Shown: positions 36,159 through 48,200 of the stretch, piece by piece | How the letters are laid out: every line of letters begins with the position of its first letter | How positions within the stretch are numbered: the stretch's first letter is position 1 | Assembly (NCBI RefSeq): GCF_003286085.1 | Contig: NW_020825317.1 | Coordinates: 3,658,001-3,722,000 of the forward strand | Source: Drosophila persimilis | Taxonomy: Eukaryota; Arthropoda; Insecta; Diptera; Drosophilidae | Reading direction: 5' to 3' | Length of the DNA stretch: 64,000 bases | Notes under the pieces: model-generated | What the model was told of the DNA's origin: nothing | The model's input: only the letters and a program-made list of their open reading frames with translations | Database searches by the model: none | Program-made: the position numbers and the translations under genes

Positions 36159-36890
36159 CTATCCTATTACATATTCTTCGAAACATTATACCTGAGCTAC
36201 AATCGCGGGCAAGCTCTCAACAGGGTGAACAATAAAGGGTGCCAATAAATAGTTTGCTGCCGGTTTCTTTGTCTTATTCCATTTCCAAAATTTCTTTGGG
36301 TGCAGCGGAGGCCATCTGGTAGCTCTGGCTCTACTTGTATGCAAATCTGACGTATCCATACATCTAGATGGCGGTGCAGACACGTGTGCTGCCAGGCACA
36401 GCTAGCTTGTCGAGCGCAGATTTACACACATACATATATATATGTATGCCTATGGATCTAAATACATTTTTATAAATTGACACCTAGATTAGAGAATTCT
36501 AGTGCACATTCACACGTCTCTGAGGACACCGGACACATTATCGTCTTACTATATAGATATGTATAGAGTATATCTGAATATAGTTCTAGTCAGCCTCTAC
36601 AATTTCTAAATTCTCCGTTTATTTGATTGCCATTGTGGTTCGAACAAGCGCTCACAAAACGGAGATAATGCAAGTTTATATAAATATAGCATTATTTAAT
36701 CGTACATATTGGTAAGTATAAAAAAAGGGTACAGATGCTTCTAGTTTTCACACACTACAATAAATCTTGGTCCATGGTTCTGACGCGAAAACTGGAGGCT
36801 GCAAATGTTCGTGTTTCTGTTGTTCTGATTCTGCCTCTTCTTATTGGTTTGTGTGTGAATTTCGTTTCTAGCAGCTGGTAGGCAGTGCAA
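36159..36890. other. Intergenic / facing 3' UTRs
   Basis: This stretch holds the poly(A) signals of the repeat gene (36231, 36244) and of TMA7 (minus strand, 36618). No coding signal is supported. Confidence 0.6.
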
Positions 36891-37217
<327 letters not shown>

Positions 37218-37228
37218 CTAACATTGGT

Positions 37229-37457
37229 GCTTATCGCACAAAAGTACCGATATTTTTTTCAAGCTTACCCTGTGAATCGATAAACAAAATATAAAGTCGC
37301 GGGTAGCTTTAACGACGTAAAACAACAGGAATGTCGAAGTTCAGAAAAGTAGTTCTTCCGTATATGATATATCGCACAAAAATATAAATATTAATATATT
37401 GGCCATATCAAAAAATATCTCCTCCAATGATGTTATCAACCAATAATATATATCGAT
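37229..37457 (+). repeat. TRMU upstream segment, copy A of a diverged direct duplication
   Basis: It shares ordered blocks with 39868-40066: TTATCGCACAAAA, TACCGAT, GTCGCGGGTA, GTAGTT, CACAAAAATAT and ATATATATCGATAT. The spacing is close to identical. Confidence 0.75.
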
Positions 37458-37536
37458 ATTTTTGCGTATCAATATTTAATATCCCTAAATGGAACATTTG
37501 CAAACAAATATAAGTACAAAATTTTAATTAATATAA

Positions 37537-38757
37537 ATGATCCGCAATATTGTTGTAGGCATGTCCGGAGGGGTGGACAGTGCTGTGAGCGCCCACCTGC
37601 TAAAGGAGCGTGGCCACCGCGTCATGGGCGTCTTTATGCGCAACTGGGACGAGCACGACGAGGCCGGCCGCTGCAGCGGCGAGCAGGATCTAAAAGACGC
37701 GGAATGGGCTTGTCAACGGCTGGGGATCGAGCTGCGGCAGGTGAACTACGTGAAAGAGTACTGGACTGCGGTGTTCAGCGCTTTCTTGGACGACTACCAG
37801 CAGGGCCTAACTCCGAATCCGGACATCCTCTGCAACCGGCACATCAAGTTCGACCTGTTCCACCGCCATGCCCTGGACAAGCTCGGCTACGATGCCGTGG
37901 CAACCGGCCACTATGCTCGTAACAGTCTAGGCAACTTTCTGGAGCATCGCGCGGACGGAGGGGAGGCCCGCCTGCTCATACCGGCGGACACCTTTAAAGA
38001 TCAGACCTTCTTCTTGGCGGGGATACCGCGACAGGCCCTGCAGCGCACCATGTTTCCCTTGGGCGACCTGGCCAAGAACGAGGTGAAGCTATTGGCCCGA
38101 CGAATAGGCCTCCAGCGCCTGGCCCACAAACGGGAGAGCACCGGCATCTGCTTCGTGGGCAAGCGTGACTTCAAGTCCTTCATTCGCGAGGTAATTCCAT
38201 CCAATGGCTCCCCACTTCCTGTCCTCAAGCTCTCTCTTTCTCCGCAGTACATCGCCTCCAAAAGCGGCCAATTCGTGGACATTGACAGTGGGGCCATTGT
38301 GGGTAGCCATGAAGGCATCCACCAGTGGACCGTGGGCCAGCGCTGCCGCCTCGGCTCCTTCTTACAGCCGTATTTTGTGGCCCGCAAGGAAGCCTCCAGC
38401 AACACCATTTATGTGGCAGCCGGCCACGAACATCCTGCCCTCCTCAGCACCTGCATCCACATTGAGGCACCCAACTGGCTGTGCGTTCAATCCCAGCAGA
38501 GGCTCGCATCCGCAGGCAGCCTGCGATGTCGCTTTCGCTTCCAGCACACCAAGCCGCTCGTTGACTGCTGCCTCCGCTCCTGCCCTGATGGCGGCTTTGA
38601 GGTGCTGCTGGATATGCCTCTGCGGGCCATCACCCCCGGGCAGTATGCGGTGTTCTATGATGATGTGGCCTGCCTGGGCGCAGGCCGCATTATGAGCGCC
38701 CATCCCCTGACTTGCCCGCACGATCAGCAGTCGCAGGTCCAGACCGTCTCCAGCTGA
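37537..38757 (+). CDS. TRMU: Mitochondrial tRNA-specific 2-thiouridylase (MTU1/TRMU, MnmA family)
   Basis: This enzyme makes 2-thiouridine at wobble U34 of mitochondrial tRNA Lys, Glu and Gln, using ATP and sulphur from the Nfs1 relay. The ATP PP-loop SGGVDS is at residues 10-15. Catalytic cysteines fit C99 (NPDILCNRHIKF) and C205 (STGICFVGKR); DTFKDQTFFL is a family motif. The frame is open for 406 codons, but 38191-38247 is very probably a 57-nt intron. It starts GTAATT, ends TTTCTCCGCAG, is phase 0 and free of stops, and the 19 residues it would add are absent from the human enzyme. The spliced product is 387 aa. There is no long presequence before the PP-loop. Poly(A) signal at 39037-39042. 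Orthologue of D. melanogaster CG3021 from memory. Confidence 0.93.
   Translation: MIRNIVVGMSGGVDSAVSAHLLKERGHRVMGVFMRNWDEHDEAGRCSGEQDLKDAEWACQRLGIELRQVNYVKEYWTAVFSAFLDDYQQGLTPNPDILCNRHIKFDLFHRHALDKLGYDAVATGHYARNSLGNFLEHRADGGEARLLIPADTFKDQTFFLAGIPRQALQRTMFPLGDLAKNEVKLLARRIGLQRLAHKRESTGICFVGKRDFKSFIREVIPSNGSPLPVLKLSLSPQYIASKSGQFVDIDSGAIVGSHEGIHQWTVGQRCRLGSFLQPYFVARKEASSNTIYVAAGHEHPALLSTCIHIEAPNWLCVQSQQRLASAGSLRCRFRFQHTKPLVDCCLRSCPDGGFEVLLDMPLRAITPGQYAVFYDDVACLGAGRIMSAHPLTCPHDQQSQVQTVSS
38191..38247 (+). other. TRMU: In-frame, stop-free 57-nt intron of TRMU
   Basis: Donor GAG|GTAATT and acceptor CTTTCTCCGCAG|TAC flank exactly 19 codons with no stop. Removing it joins FIRE to YIASKSGQFV, which aligns with the family (human FLLQYLQPRPGHF). 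Confidence 0.85.
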
Positions 38758-38760
38758 CAA

Positions 38761-41700
38761 GATTCACGAAGGGATTTCACAAAGCATGTAAAACCCTTTT
38801 ACATAAGCAGTGCAAGTGATTCTTTTCATGAGACTTATTTATGACGTAACAAACAGACGGTTGTGTTAAGGCTGAACATTTCATGTCTGTTTTGTTGTGT
38901 TGCATGAAATCAAAAGATTCACTCGAAAATATTTTATGTGAACACGTCGACCCCCTGATTATAATGTTTTGTTAATTATTTTGTAAGAATACCAAAGTGT
39001 TTTAAGCCAAAACGGATTTGAGTGTGCAATAATTTCAATAAAATTCATTTAATATAGTCTTTCCTTGAAAATTAAGTTTCTTGCGCTTGTACTCGCTGCA
39101 TGTTTAAGAATAAGAACAACTTTCAAGGATAATTGAGACTTGTCTGACGATCTACAGTTCGTTGTTCTGGTTTCCCATAAGAGATATATAACCCCTCTAA
39201 TTTCTGAGGGTTTGTTTGCCTTTTCTGTAAAAATACGATAATGATTCTTATGAAGGAACGTTTTACCAGTGATTGTTGTTGACAGGGGTATCTTTATGAT
39301 ATCGTAAGGATAGAAGGAATTTTACACCGTTTTCTCGAAAAGCCTATATTTTTGGGATGCTGTGTGTGGACTTGGAAAAAGTCTTCTGTACTTATTTTGT
39401 AGTCTACTGAAGTTTAATATTATCATATCTGAGAAATTTCTTAGTCTGTTCTCAGTCAACATATTCCATGATATTTCCAATACATTGATGGTTCCCATTT
39501 TGGGCTATTCCTTTGTTATCCGTTGTTATCGCCAGCCAGCAACCAATCCTCCAAAAGACAGAGCCCAAGGCAGCAGTGACTTTCATGGTAATCAAACACA
39601 ACTACATGAAAATATTTATTCTAGGTGCGAATAACGCTGTTCCGATCGCACAACAATAACTATTTAACTAGGATTGTTAGATGTCTTGAGAATCCCAATA
39701 TTATATGATATTTGTCAAGAACATCGATATTAGATGATATTTAGCTGTCGATCGGTACCGCTCTCTAGAATCTTTTAATTTAAATTTTAAGCAACCATAA
39801 AATCGGATGTCGGCTCTAAGTATTATTTTTAAAACAAGAGCATGTTACCGCCAAATTCGTTCCATTTATCGCACAAAAATACCGATTAGTGCATAAGTAG
39901 AAAGAGTCGCGGGTATATTTGATCTGACGTCATGAAACAACATTAGAGTAGTTTCGTATTTGATATATCTATATCTCACAAAAATATCCATTTTAATATT
40001 TTAGCCACTGCAAAGAAATATCACCTACAAATATATTATCCACAAACAAAATATATATCGATATATTGATATATCAGAGATGGGTGCAAGTGATATATTA
40101 TTATATATATAGATTTATAAACAGATGCAGCAGCGGATCAAACAGATGTGAAAGTGTAGTGACAGTGTCTTGGATTTTCTACGCGCGAGTCCTGTGTGGC
40201 TGTAAGGGCATCATCACCATCCACACAGCAGTCACAGGCACAGGCACAGCCACAGCCGCAGCCTCCACCGCGGTCGCAGCATCTGCATCTCCACCTGCAG
40301 CCCCAAGAACATTATTGTAAGTTTTACTCCCAGTCCGATATTCTATAACACATCTTAAAAACACGCTCAACGGCCGACACGGAAAGCCGAGTCGCCATAA
40401 CAAATGGCGTGACGACACATCCAAACAAATTGGATTAACAGCACGATAGAATCTGTCAGACAGTAGCTATCTTAATCCCCAGCCCCGTGCCCAGCCACAG
40501 TCGGTGCGAGCCAGCCAGCCACTACCCCCCTCCTGATGCCATAATAGCCAATATAGGGGATACCCTGAGGCGGCGATATTTATAGCGTTAGCATAGTCGT
40601 TGTTATGGAAATTGGGCGAGCCCAGGTGGTAGCAGGGGTGGGGTCTCAGCAGGTGTGGGTGGCAGGAATGCATGGCCCACATTCCGTTATGATTTGAGTG
40701 ACCCCCAGCTGCATTTGAGGCATACTTTTAGGAGGTCTCCAACGATCCGAGGCAGTAAAATGCCCAGTGGGTGCTGGACCCGATCAAGTACTGTCTCAAG
40801 AATCTTGCGAATCCAGCATAAATTCGACGCCCAAGACCCTGACCATGAGTATCTGGCCTCTTAGTGCTCACTCTACGTGACGGTACTGCGTACCTTACCC
40901 TAAGCCACTCACCCATCACCCATCGATATAGATACACTCGAGTATGTATTGTAATCATGCTCGGACCTGGACTTTGAGCCATGTTCGGAGACACGCGCGA
41001 TAAGCGGGACAGCCACTCAGAACTGAGAACTGAGAACTGGTTTCCCCTGCCCGTCTGTCCGTCCGTCCGCTTTCTCTGGTGCTGTCAATTGCTACAGCTC
41101 TAATTGGACGCAACTGCAGTCAGTCTCCGGGTCAGAGGCACACTTAATCCCCACTCAGATCATGATCCACATCCAAATCCAGATGCACATCCATTTGTGC
41201 TCATGCCTCTGCCTCTGCCCCTGGCCAATGGCCATTGTGTTTGCAATTGATATGAGCCGACCTAGCCGTTTTATATGCAAACCAAATAAATATAAATTAC
41301 GAGAGCTAACGAAAATTCTCAAGTGCCCGGGAATACGAGTACGAGTGCGAATACATGTACGATTACGATTACCATGTTCGGTCTGTCTGCGAACAGCAAT
41401 CATTGTTGTTGAATGCTTATCGGAACAGTGTCGTCTGTGCTGCACGCCACCGTGCCTCTCCTACCTCCTGCCTCTCCCGCTCGCCTCGGTGATAAGCCAT
41501 CAACTGCCATCAACGACCAGTGGCAAAGTGATAATCAATTGGCCATAACCCAACCAATTGCTTGGCTACTTTTAGATTGGGAATGCTTTGTGTGTGGTAG
41601 GGGTTGGCTGGGGGTTGTTGGGTTGGGTGACTGGTTGGCTAGGTGGCTGGTTGAGTGGATGGGTGGATGACGGTAGCGAACGAAGGCCACTCGACAGTGG

Positions 41701-41866
41701 ATAGACATATAATCAATCAATTTTTAGAACACGGACAACCAATTTTCCAACTCATCCGCAGTTGCGCGCGCTGGCGACCTGGTGTAGCTGTTTCTGACTG
41801 TAGCTGTAGCTGTAGCCTGTATCCTGTATCTGTATCGTACGCGGTACGCACTCTCCCAGAAGCACA
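38761..41866. other. Region between TRMU and the PAQR gene
   Basis: After the TRMU poly(A) signal (39037) there is A/T-rich DNA, copy B of the TRMU upstream duplication (39868-40066), and a possible non-coding first exon of the PAQR gene. That exon would start near 40130 and end at a GTAAGT donor (40318). CAGC/CACAGC-rich and GTAGCT-type short repeats follow (40220-40290, 41795-41840). No coding sequence is supported. Confidence 0.45.
39868..40066 (+). repeat. Copy B of the diverged duplication, downstream of TRMU
   Basis: This is the partner of 37229-37457, in the same orientation about 2.64 kb further on. It keeps the blocks TTATCGCACAAAA, AGTCGCGGGTA, CACAAAAATAT and ATATATATCGATAT. Confidence 0.75.
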
Positions 41867-42978
41867 ATGAGCACCATTGGCATCGGAAACAACGGGAACG
41901 GCAACGGCAGCGTGAGCCTGATGCAGGATATCCAGAACAAGTACTCGTTTCTGGAGAATCTTTTCAGCAAATTCTGGAAATCCATTATCAAGTCGAACTC
42001 GTCGCTGAAGCTCCAGCTGCGGAACATTAAGTGGAAGAATGCGAAGGCCAAGCCCGGCTGTGCCTATCAGCCGACAGAGGTTGGTCCCCCACATCGGGCT
42101 TTTATTTTCGGCTGCCCATTTGCTAATTACTTTTGATTTGCTTTACCCCAATAAACAGATTGAACAGATGGCCAACGTGATTACCCATGGGATGTGGATA
42201 CTGCCGGCATTGTTTGCGACCATCAAACTGTTCGAGCGCTCCACCAACGCCAGCCAGTATTTGGTCTCGTGGGTGTACGGTGGTGCTCTGTGCATGCTCT
42301 TCACCATATCGACGTTCTTTCACTGCTCCTGCTACTGTGCCGAGCACAAGTGAGTGTAAATCTGTTATAGCTTTCTAAAAATGTCTCTATATAGATTTGC
42401 TTCCTTTTTGTAGACCACCGAGGAACTACAAGGCCTGGCCCGCGTTCGGCTGGCGCACGTATCAGGGCCTAAAGAATGTCCTGCACCGCTGCGATCGGGC
42501 CATGATCTATGTGTTCATTGCTGGCTCCTACTTTCCCTGGCTGACGCTGGAAAATACCGACCACTCGGCCATTCTCTTTTCGATGGAGTGGGTCATCTGG
42601 CTGATGGCTGGGGTGGGCATTGCCTACCAGCAGGTGAGAGTCGCAAGAGCCGCCACTGTGTAACAACGCAACCAATCGCAATCCTCCTCTCAACAGCTCT
42701 TTCACGAGCGCTACAAGTGCTTGGAGACGTTCTTCTATCTGGTGATGGGCCTGGGGCCCGCCCTCGTTGTAGTTCTGACTGGCCACCACTTCCACGGCAT
42801 GATACAGCTGAAGTACGGTGGAGCCTTCTACATACTGGGCATTGTGTTCTTCAAGTCGGACGGCTTCATACCCATGGCCCATGCCATCTGGCACCTGTTT
42901 GTGGTGCTGGCCGCCGGCTGTCACTATTATGCCATATTGGTCAACCTCTATCCCAGCGACATTAGCATAAGTGATTAG
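41867..42978 (+). CDS. PAQR-family seven-helix membrane protein, MMD (PAQR10/11) type
   Basis: Exons 41867-42079, 42159-42349, 42414-42633 and 42697-42978 join in frame (introns 79, 64, 63 bp) to 301 aa. The sequence follows human MMD along its length. YQPT then [14 protein letters not shown] starts helix 1. [20 protein letters not shown] carries the FH motif. [19 protein letters not shown] and the C-terminal [15 protein letters not shown] include the His/Asp residues thought to bind zinc in PAQR proteins. The ~65-residue N-terminus ([14 protein letters not shown]) is fly-specific and hydrophilic. MMD proteins sit in Golgi/endosomal membranes; their reaction is not settled. ATG context CACAATG is good. 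Poly(A) signal at 44024-44029 implies a ~1 kb 3' UTR. Confidence 0.93.
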
Positions 42979-45189
42979 TGGTTAGTGGACGCACACACAA
43001 CACTGCGGAGAGAAACAGCGGCTTTAGACCTTAGAGTACTTAAAAACAGGGATTCGGGTGCGATATTATATATGTACCTATATGTATTCGCGGTGTATTC
43101 GAAGGGTTCTCTCTTTTGTCAGCCATTTGTAACGTGTTCCTTTGAACGATGGTACCCCCAAGTCACTGCTGCTCCATAATTAGCCAAATTTTATGATGCC
43201 AAACCCTGGCGCATGAATATAGCAATAGTTGTAGCCTAGAATAACGAATGACTAAACTAAAAAAAACTAAAATCGAAACGATTCTTGTGATCAGTATCTG
43301 CGGTCTTGCCAAAGATTCAAATTATACGTGGCTCATGTCTCTACTTTTCTCACCCAATATATGTTTATTTTATACATACAATACAATATATATTATATAC
43401 TACTTTATTATGTATTATATACACTCTTAGCCGTAGCGTACTGTACGATATTAGATATTGATATTCATATACATACATATGTATACAAACAGATTTATAT
43501 TATATACATACTGTATATTGTATACACATATACACCTTATACAACAAGCTCACGGTTTAGCTATGTGTTTCTCAAAGACTTCGACCAGGCAAAAGGCAAA
43601 ACTCAGACCCAAAAATAAAAAATCCAAAAACCCAATTTTTACAATCGAATAACATGAATTTTCAAACGACGGCCCACCTCCCCTGCCTTTTGAACACTAG
43701 AAGCCCGCCTAGCATGCATAACATATACATGTTTATATACAGATATACATCAGATCAGTATATATATACATATATATATAGTACATAAATATACAAATAT
43801 ATAATTATAAACTATTATATACGGATATACATACATATGTATTGTAGTTCGATATTAAGGACAGGCAGACAGTCACGAACTAATCTGTTGGCCAGTTCAT
43901 TGTTTGGCTCAGGGACTACTCGATGTATTCGCAGATACTGAAAGATAATGATTTAATATGATTCTCCATTCTTGCTGCTTAGTGATGACCCCTCCCCCAC
44001 CCACCCTCTCCCTCCACCCACCAAATAAATGTACATTTCGGCAATGGTCTGCAATGGTTATTTCAGGGTGGACTTTATTTCTGGCGCAGTTCGATCTAGC
44101 TTAGATTTAAGAATAAATTACATGGGCATCCAGAACCGAAACTCAATAGATGCTTGAATAAACGTTAATTTTTAAACGATCTTCAATATTTTATTTGTTT
44201 TTTTTTCGTCGTATTTGTTGAATCGGGAATGGCCCGGTTGATAACATTTAAATCCTTGTCGCTCACATTAAAAAAAGTTAGATTTGGCGCGCACCACTCG
44301 TAACCAGTCGATAGTATCGATAACCGAAAATGAATCTGGTAAGGACCTCTTTTACCCGATTGACAACAATGAGGCTCATTCCATACACACATCGCCTGGG
44401 GGAAATGGATGTTATAGGATTGTGAATATGTTTGTCATCCCAGGCAAAAACAATTTATTTTCAATATATTTTTATACTATTCAATATTATTTAATATTAT
44501 TTTCAATATTTCAACTATATTTTAAAACTTATTGTATTCTTGTAGGGACCAAGAATAGGTATCAGGATTGAGATATATATACAAAACACTCATCATATAT
44601 ACATTAATATGACTAAAAAATGTAAATTTGAGAAAAGGTCTTTATTAGTTACGTTTTATCTTCATATCAATATTTATACTTTCATATAAAATTAATAAAA
44701 TAGGGTGTACAAAGACCTATACTACACGCAATATAGCGACTCTTTTTTTGTTAAACTTTTTCGTTCAAACCTTTTTTTACAATAAATACAATAAAAGCAA
44801 GGATTTAAAACTATCCAATCTTGTAGAAAATTTATTAATCAATGGGATAAAGCTATGTGGGCATTGCTGAGAGATTTAGTTAGTCAGCATTATACAATGG
44901 AATATAAAAATTGAGCAATTTCCTTTTTCGTTTGTTTTGATTGACCTATTTCGCTACTTGTTTTTTGTTTGACTTAGTTTGCTAAAACCTCTTTTTACGC
45001 AAAATGCAAGGTATTAAGAATACACCAGTTAAATAGAAAATTTATTCATCAATCGTATAAATTTATGATGGCATCGCTTAATGGTCTATATAGCTAGTAA
45101 TATTCGAGGGAATATCAAAAACAAGGAATATATAAAATAGAACTTGAATTCGTCAGTATATTTACGGTATATTTTGAAAATGAGGCGGT
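42979..45189. other. PAQR 3' UTR and intergenic DNA
   Basis: The 3' UTR probably runs to the AATAAA at 44024. Beyond it are a perfect DRE (TATCGATA) at 44315-44322 and a diverged tandem repeat (44758-45130). The DRE has no clear gene attached. Confidence 0.5.
44758..45130 (+). repeat. Diverged tandem duplication upstream of HEATR6
   Basis: Two units about 215 bp apart share AAACCTnTTTTTAC, GCAAGG, TAGAAAATTTATT(A/C)ATCAAT, ATAAA and GGAATAT(A/C)AAAA in order. Confidence 0.7.
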
Positions 45190-45193
45190 ATGT

Positions 45194-45252
45194 TTCGGTA
45201 TATTTCTGAGGGTCGGACGGTATATTTCATCGATAAATCCGCGGTCACACTG
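45194..45252 (+). promoter_or_regulatory. HEATR6 core promoter: Motif 6 and Motif 1
   Basis: TTCGGTATATTT (45194-45205) matches Ohler Motif 6; a related GGTATATTTC follows at 45218. CATCGATAA is DRE-like. CGGTCACACTG (45242-45252) is an exact Motif 1 only 7 bp before the ATG at 45259. Confidence 0.75.
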
Positions 45253-45258
45253 CTAATA

Positions 45259-48200
45259 ATGGACGGTGATAGAGAGATACAAGCGCACGATGGGCTTTTG
45301 AACGTTTTAAACACTTTAAGCACCGGTGGATGCTCGAACAAATTGCCGTTGGACAGGGTGAGTCTTCAGGAGCATCGGCAGCTGCTGCACGATATCAGGA
45401 GAGGAGCAGGTGAGGCCCACGGCATCACAGCCGAGCAAGTGCAGCAGCTGTTGGCGGAGGCGGACAAGAGGGAGTACCATGACTTGCTGAGAGCATGGCT
45501 TCTGTGGCTCAACGAGCTGATCCTGACTAGGCGGCTGCTGCTGGCGCGGCCACAGCTGCTGGTGGAGTGGCTGCTGGAGCGGGCGGCTCAGGATAGCGTC
45601 GTGGACGAGCTGCAGTTGATGCACACCCTGCTGAAATCGCTGCCTGGACAGCATCTGCAGTCGTTTTGGCCAATTCTGTCGATTCTGTCCCTGCCGCAGG
45701 ACGCGGAGGCGGCTCTGTTGCTGGTCATGTGCCAGGAAACGGTGTATGTCGAGCTGGCTGAGTCAGAGGACCCGAAACTTAGCCAGTACCTGGCCAACAA
45801 CCTGCTGCAGCCGCACTATGAGGGACGCTGGGTGTCATCCCAGTCGGAGAAGCTGCCCTTGCTCCTGGCCCACACACTCCAGCTCCTCCAGAAGATCGTC
45901 AGCAAGAACGCCGACTACGCAGAGCAGCACGCCCCGGAGCTGATGGGCTGCATTTTGGCCCACCTTACTTATGCCGCTTGCGGCGAGAACCCGGCCAAGC
46001 TGCACGTGCCCCGAAGGGTGCAGCCTGCCCAGCAAGCTGCTGCCTATGGCGCCGAGGAGGAGGATCAGTCCAACAGCAGCCATAATAAGTCCAGCTCCGG
46101 CGGCAAACGCAACAAGGTCCGAAAGGTACGCCCCCGCCAGAAGCAGAAGAACGGCCCATCGGGTGATGCAGCGCACAGCATACCACAGGAACGACTACTG
46201 CTGCTGAGCAATATCGACTATGGCTGCCTCACTGGCGACACGGAGGCATGCACCCTGTCCGACTCCGAAGCACAGCAGGCGGCCCCTAAAGCGCTGCGCC
46301 AACAGCAAGCAAGCGTGAGAATCTCCGCCCTCCACCTGATGAGCGCTCTGACCAAGCAGCTGCCCCGTCGCTCCCTCTACGGCTACTGGCACGTGATCTT
46401 CCCCAGCGACGAGGGCTCGCAGACGCACCATCTGCTCCATTTGGCAAAAAACGATGCCAATTCCCGCTGCCGCGCCCTGGCCCTCCAGCTCGCCGGACAA
46501 CTGTTATATGGCTCCAAAGGATACCTGAGCCAGGCCCACTCCCGGGGGCCGTGCACATTCACCCCGTTCTCCGTAAGCCTGGCCAGATCCGTGATGACCG
46601 TCTACCGCTCGCTGACCTCCATCCTGGATCGTGAGTACGCCCCACCCGTGCTGACGCAGTGCCTCAAGTGTCTGGCCATTCTCGTTCAGGCCACGCCTTT
46701 CGATCATCTGGAAATGGGCTTCGTCTACGAGTTCGTGCTGCCCGTAAAGAGGTTGGCGAAGACCGGGGGGAACACGCCGGTGACAGTGGCCGCCCTGCTG
46801 GTTATGGAGATGCTGGTGGCGACACCACGACTGACCCAGGAAATGGCCTGTGCCGTCGGCCTGTGCCCTTCACAGCGAATGGAGGTGCAATTAGAAGGCC
46901 TGCATTTGCAGCACAATGAAGAGCAGGAGCGAGAGCACCTCCTGGAGCTCTGCGATTCTGAAGCAGAGGAAGAGAATGAGCACGACCACGAGCAGAAACA
47001 TGGACAGGGACAGAAACAGAGACAGGAGCAAGTGGATCCGCCCAAGAGGCTGACTGAACAGCCATCGATACCGCGAAATTCGTGGCTCCTGCGCATGGTA
47101 CTCCGATATCTGAACTGTCCGACGACGGAGCCACCGCTGCGGCTGGAGTGCTACCAAGTGCTCCTGGCCATGACCACGCACATTGGCCTGCTCCGAAAAG
47201 AGCAGGCACACCTCGGGCGGGTCATTGCCTCGGGCCTCATGTATGCCAATGCCGACGTTCGGTTGCATGCCGCCCGATGCCTGGACTCGATGGGTTACCA
47301 GATGGGGCGGGCCCTGCCCGAACCGTCCGACCGGGACCTCGAGCTCTCCTTCTGGCTCGGCCTCCTCCCCCACATTTTCGCGGCCTTCTGCGCTGAGGCG
47401 GCCCCCGGCCCCCTTAAGTGCGCCCTCTGCGACTCGCTGTCGAACATAGGAGCCGTCACCTTTGAGGACCTACCCACCGGGCTGCGCCGCAGTCTGGTGA
47501 CCTTCCTCAGCGGTTGCAGCAGCGACGACGCCGAGGAGCCTTTGGTGCGTGCAGCCGCGCTGCGGGCCCTGGCTGTCTTCGCGCATCATCCCTCTCTCAA
47601 AGCGAACTTGGTCTTCGTGGAGAATGTGGCGGAACTGACGCTGCGGCTCACCAGCGATACTCAGATGGCGGTGCGGATCAAGGCTGCCTGGGCCCTGGGG
47701 AACATTAGCGACGCCCTGCTGGCCGGCGGCTCTGGCAACTCGGAGCGTGTCTACGACGAGCTGCTCGACCGCCTCATCCAGACGGCCACCAAATGCTGTA
47801 GCGATCACGACAAGGTTCGGGCCAACGCGGTGCGGGCCCTGGGCAATCTGCTCCAGCTCCAGCTGCAGCTGCTGGCAGTGCAGCGCCCAGATGTCGCCCA
47901 GGAAAAGACGCAGGCTCAGACGGCCATTATCAAGTTGCTGGACTGTATGCGGACCGCTGGCGGGGCAAAGGTCAAGTGGAATGCCTGCTACGCCATCGGC
48001 AGCCTAGTCAAGCACCGGGCCTTCTTCTCCGGCAACGCTGGCCTGGGTGACCTCCTCTTCCCCTCGCTCTGTCAGCTGATAGTCCAGCACGCCAACTTCA
48101 AGGTGCGCATCAACGCCACGGCCGTCCTACTGCAGGTGGAGCAACGCGCGGACTTTGGCTTCCACTTCACGCTTGTGTGGCGCTCACTCCTGCAGGCCCT

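Noticed and set aside
39362..39634. A 90-codon frame between TRMU and the PAQR gene
   Set aside because: A/T-rich, no conserved-looking motif, no promoter or splice context.
44284..44571. A 95-codon frame next to a perfect DRE
   Set aside because: It begins at a non-ATG codon, the first real ATG would leave fewer than 80 codons, and the peptide is low in information. The DRE alone is kept as a note.
45190..45258. Upstream extension of the HEATR6 frame by 23 codons
   Set aside because: These bases are Motif 6 and Motif 1 promoter words. ATG at 45259 lies right after the core promoter and gives a sensible start.
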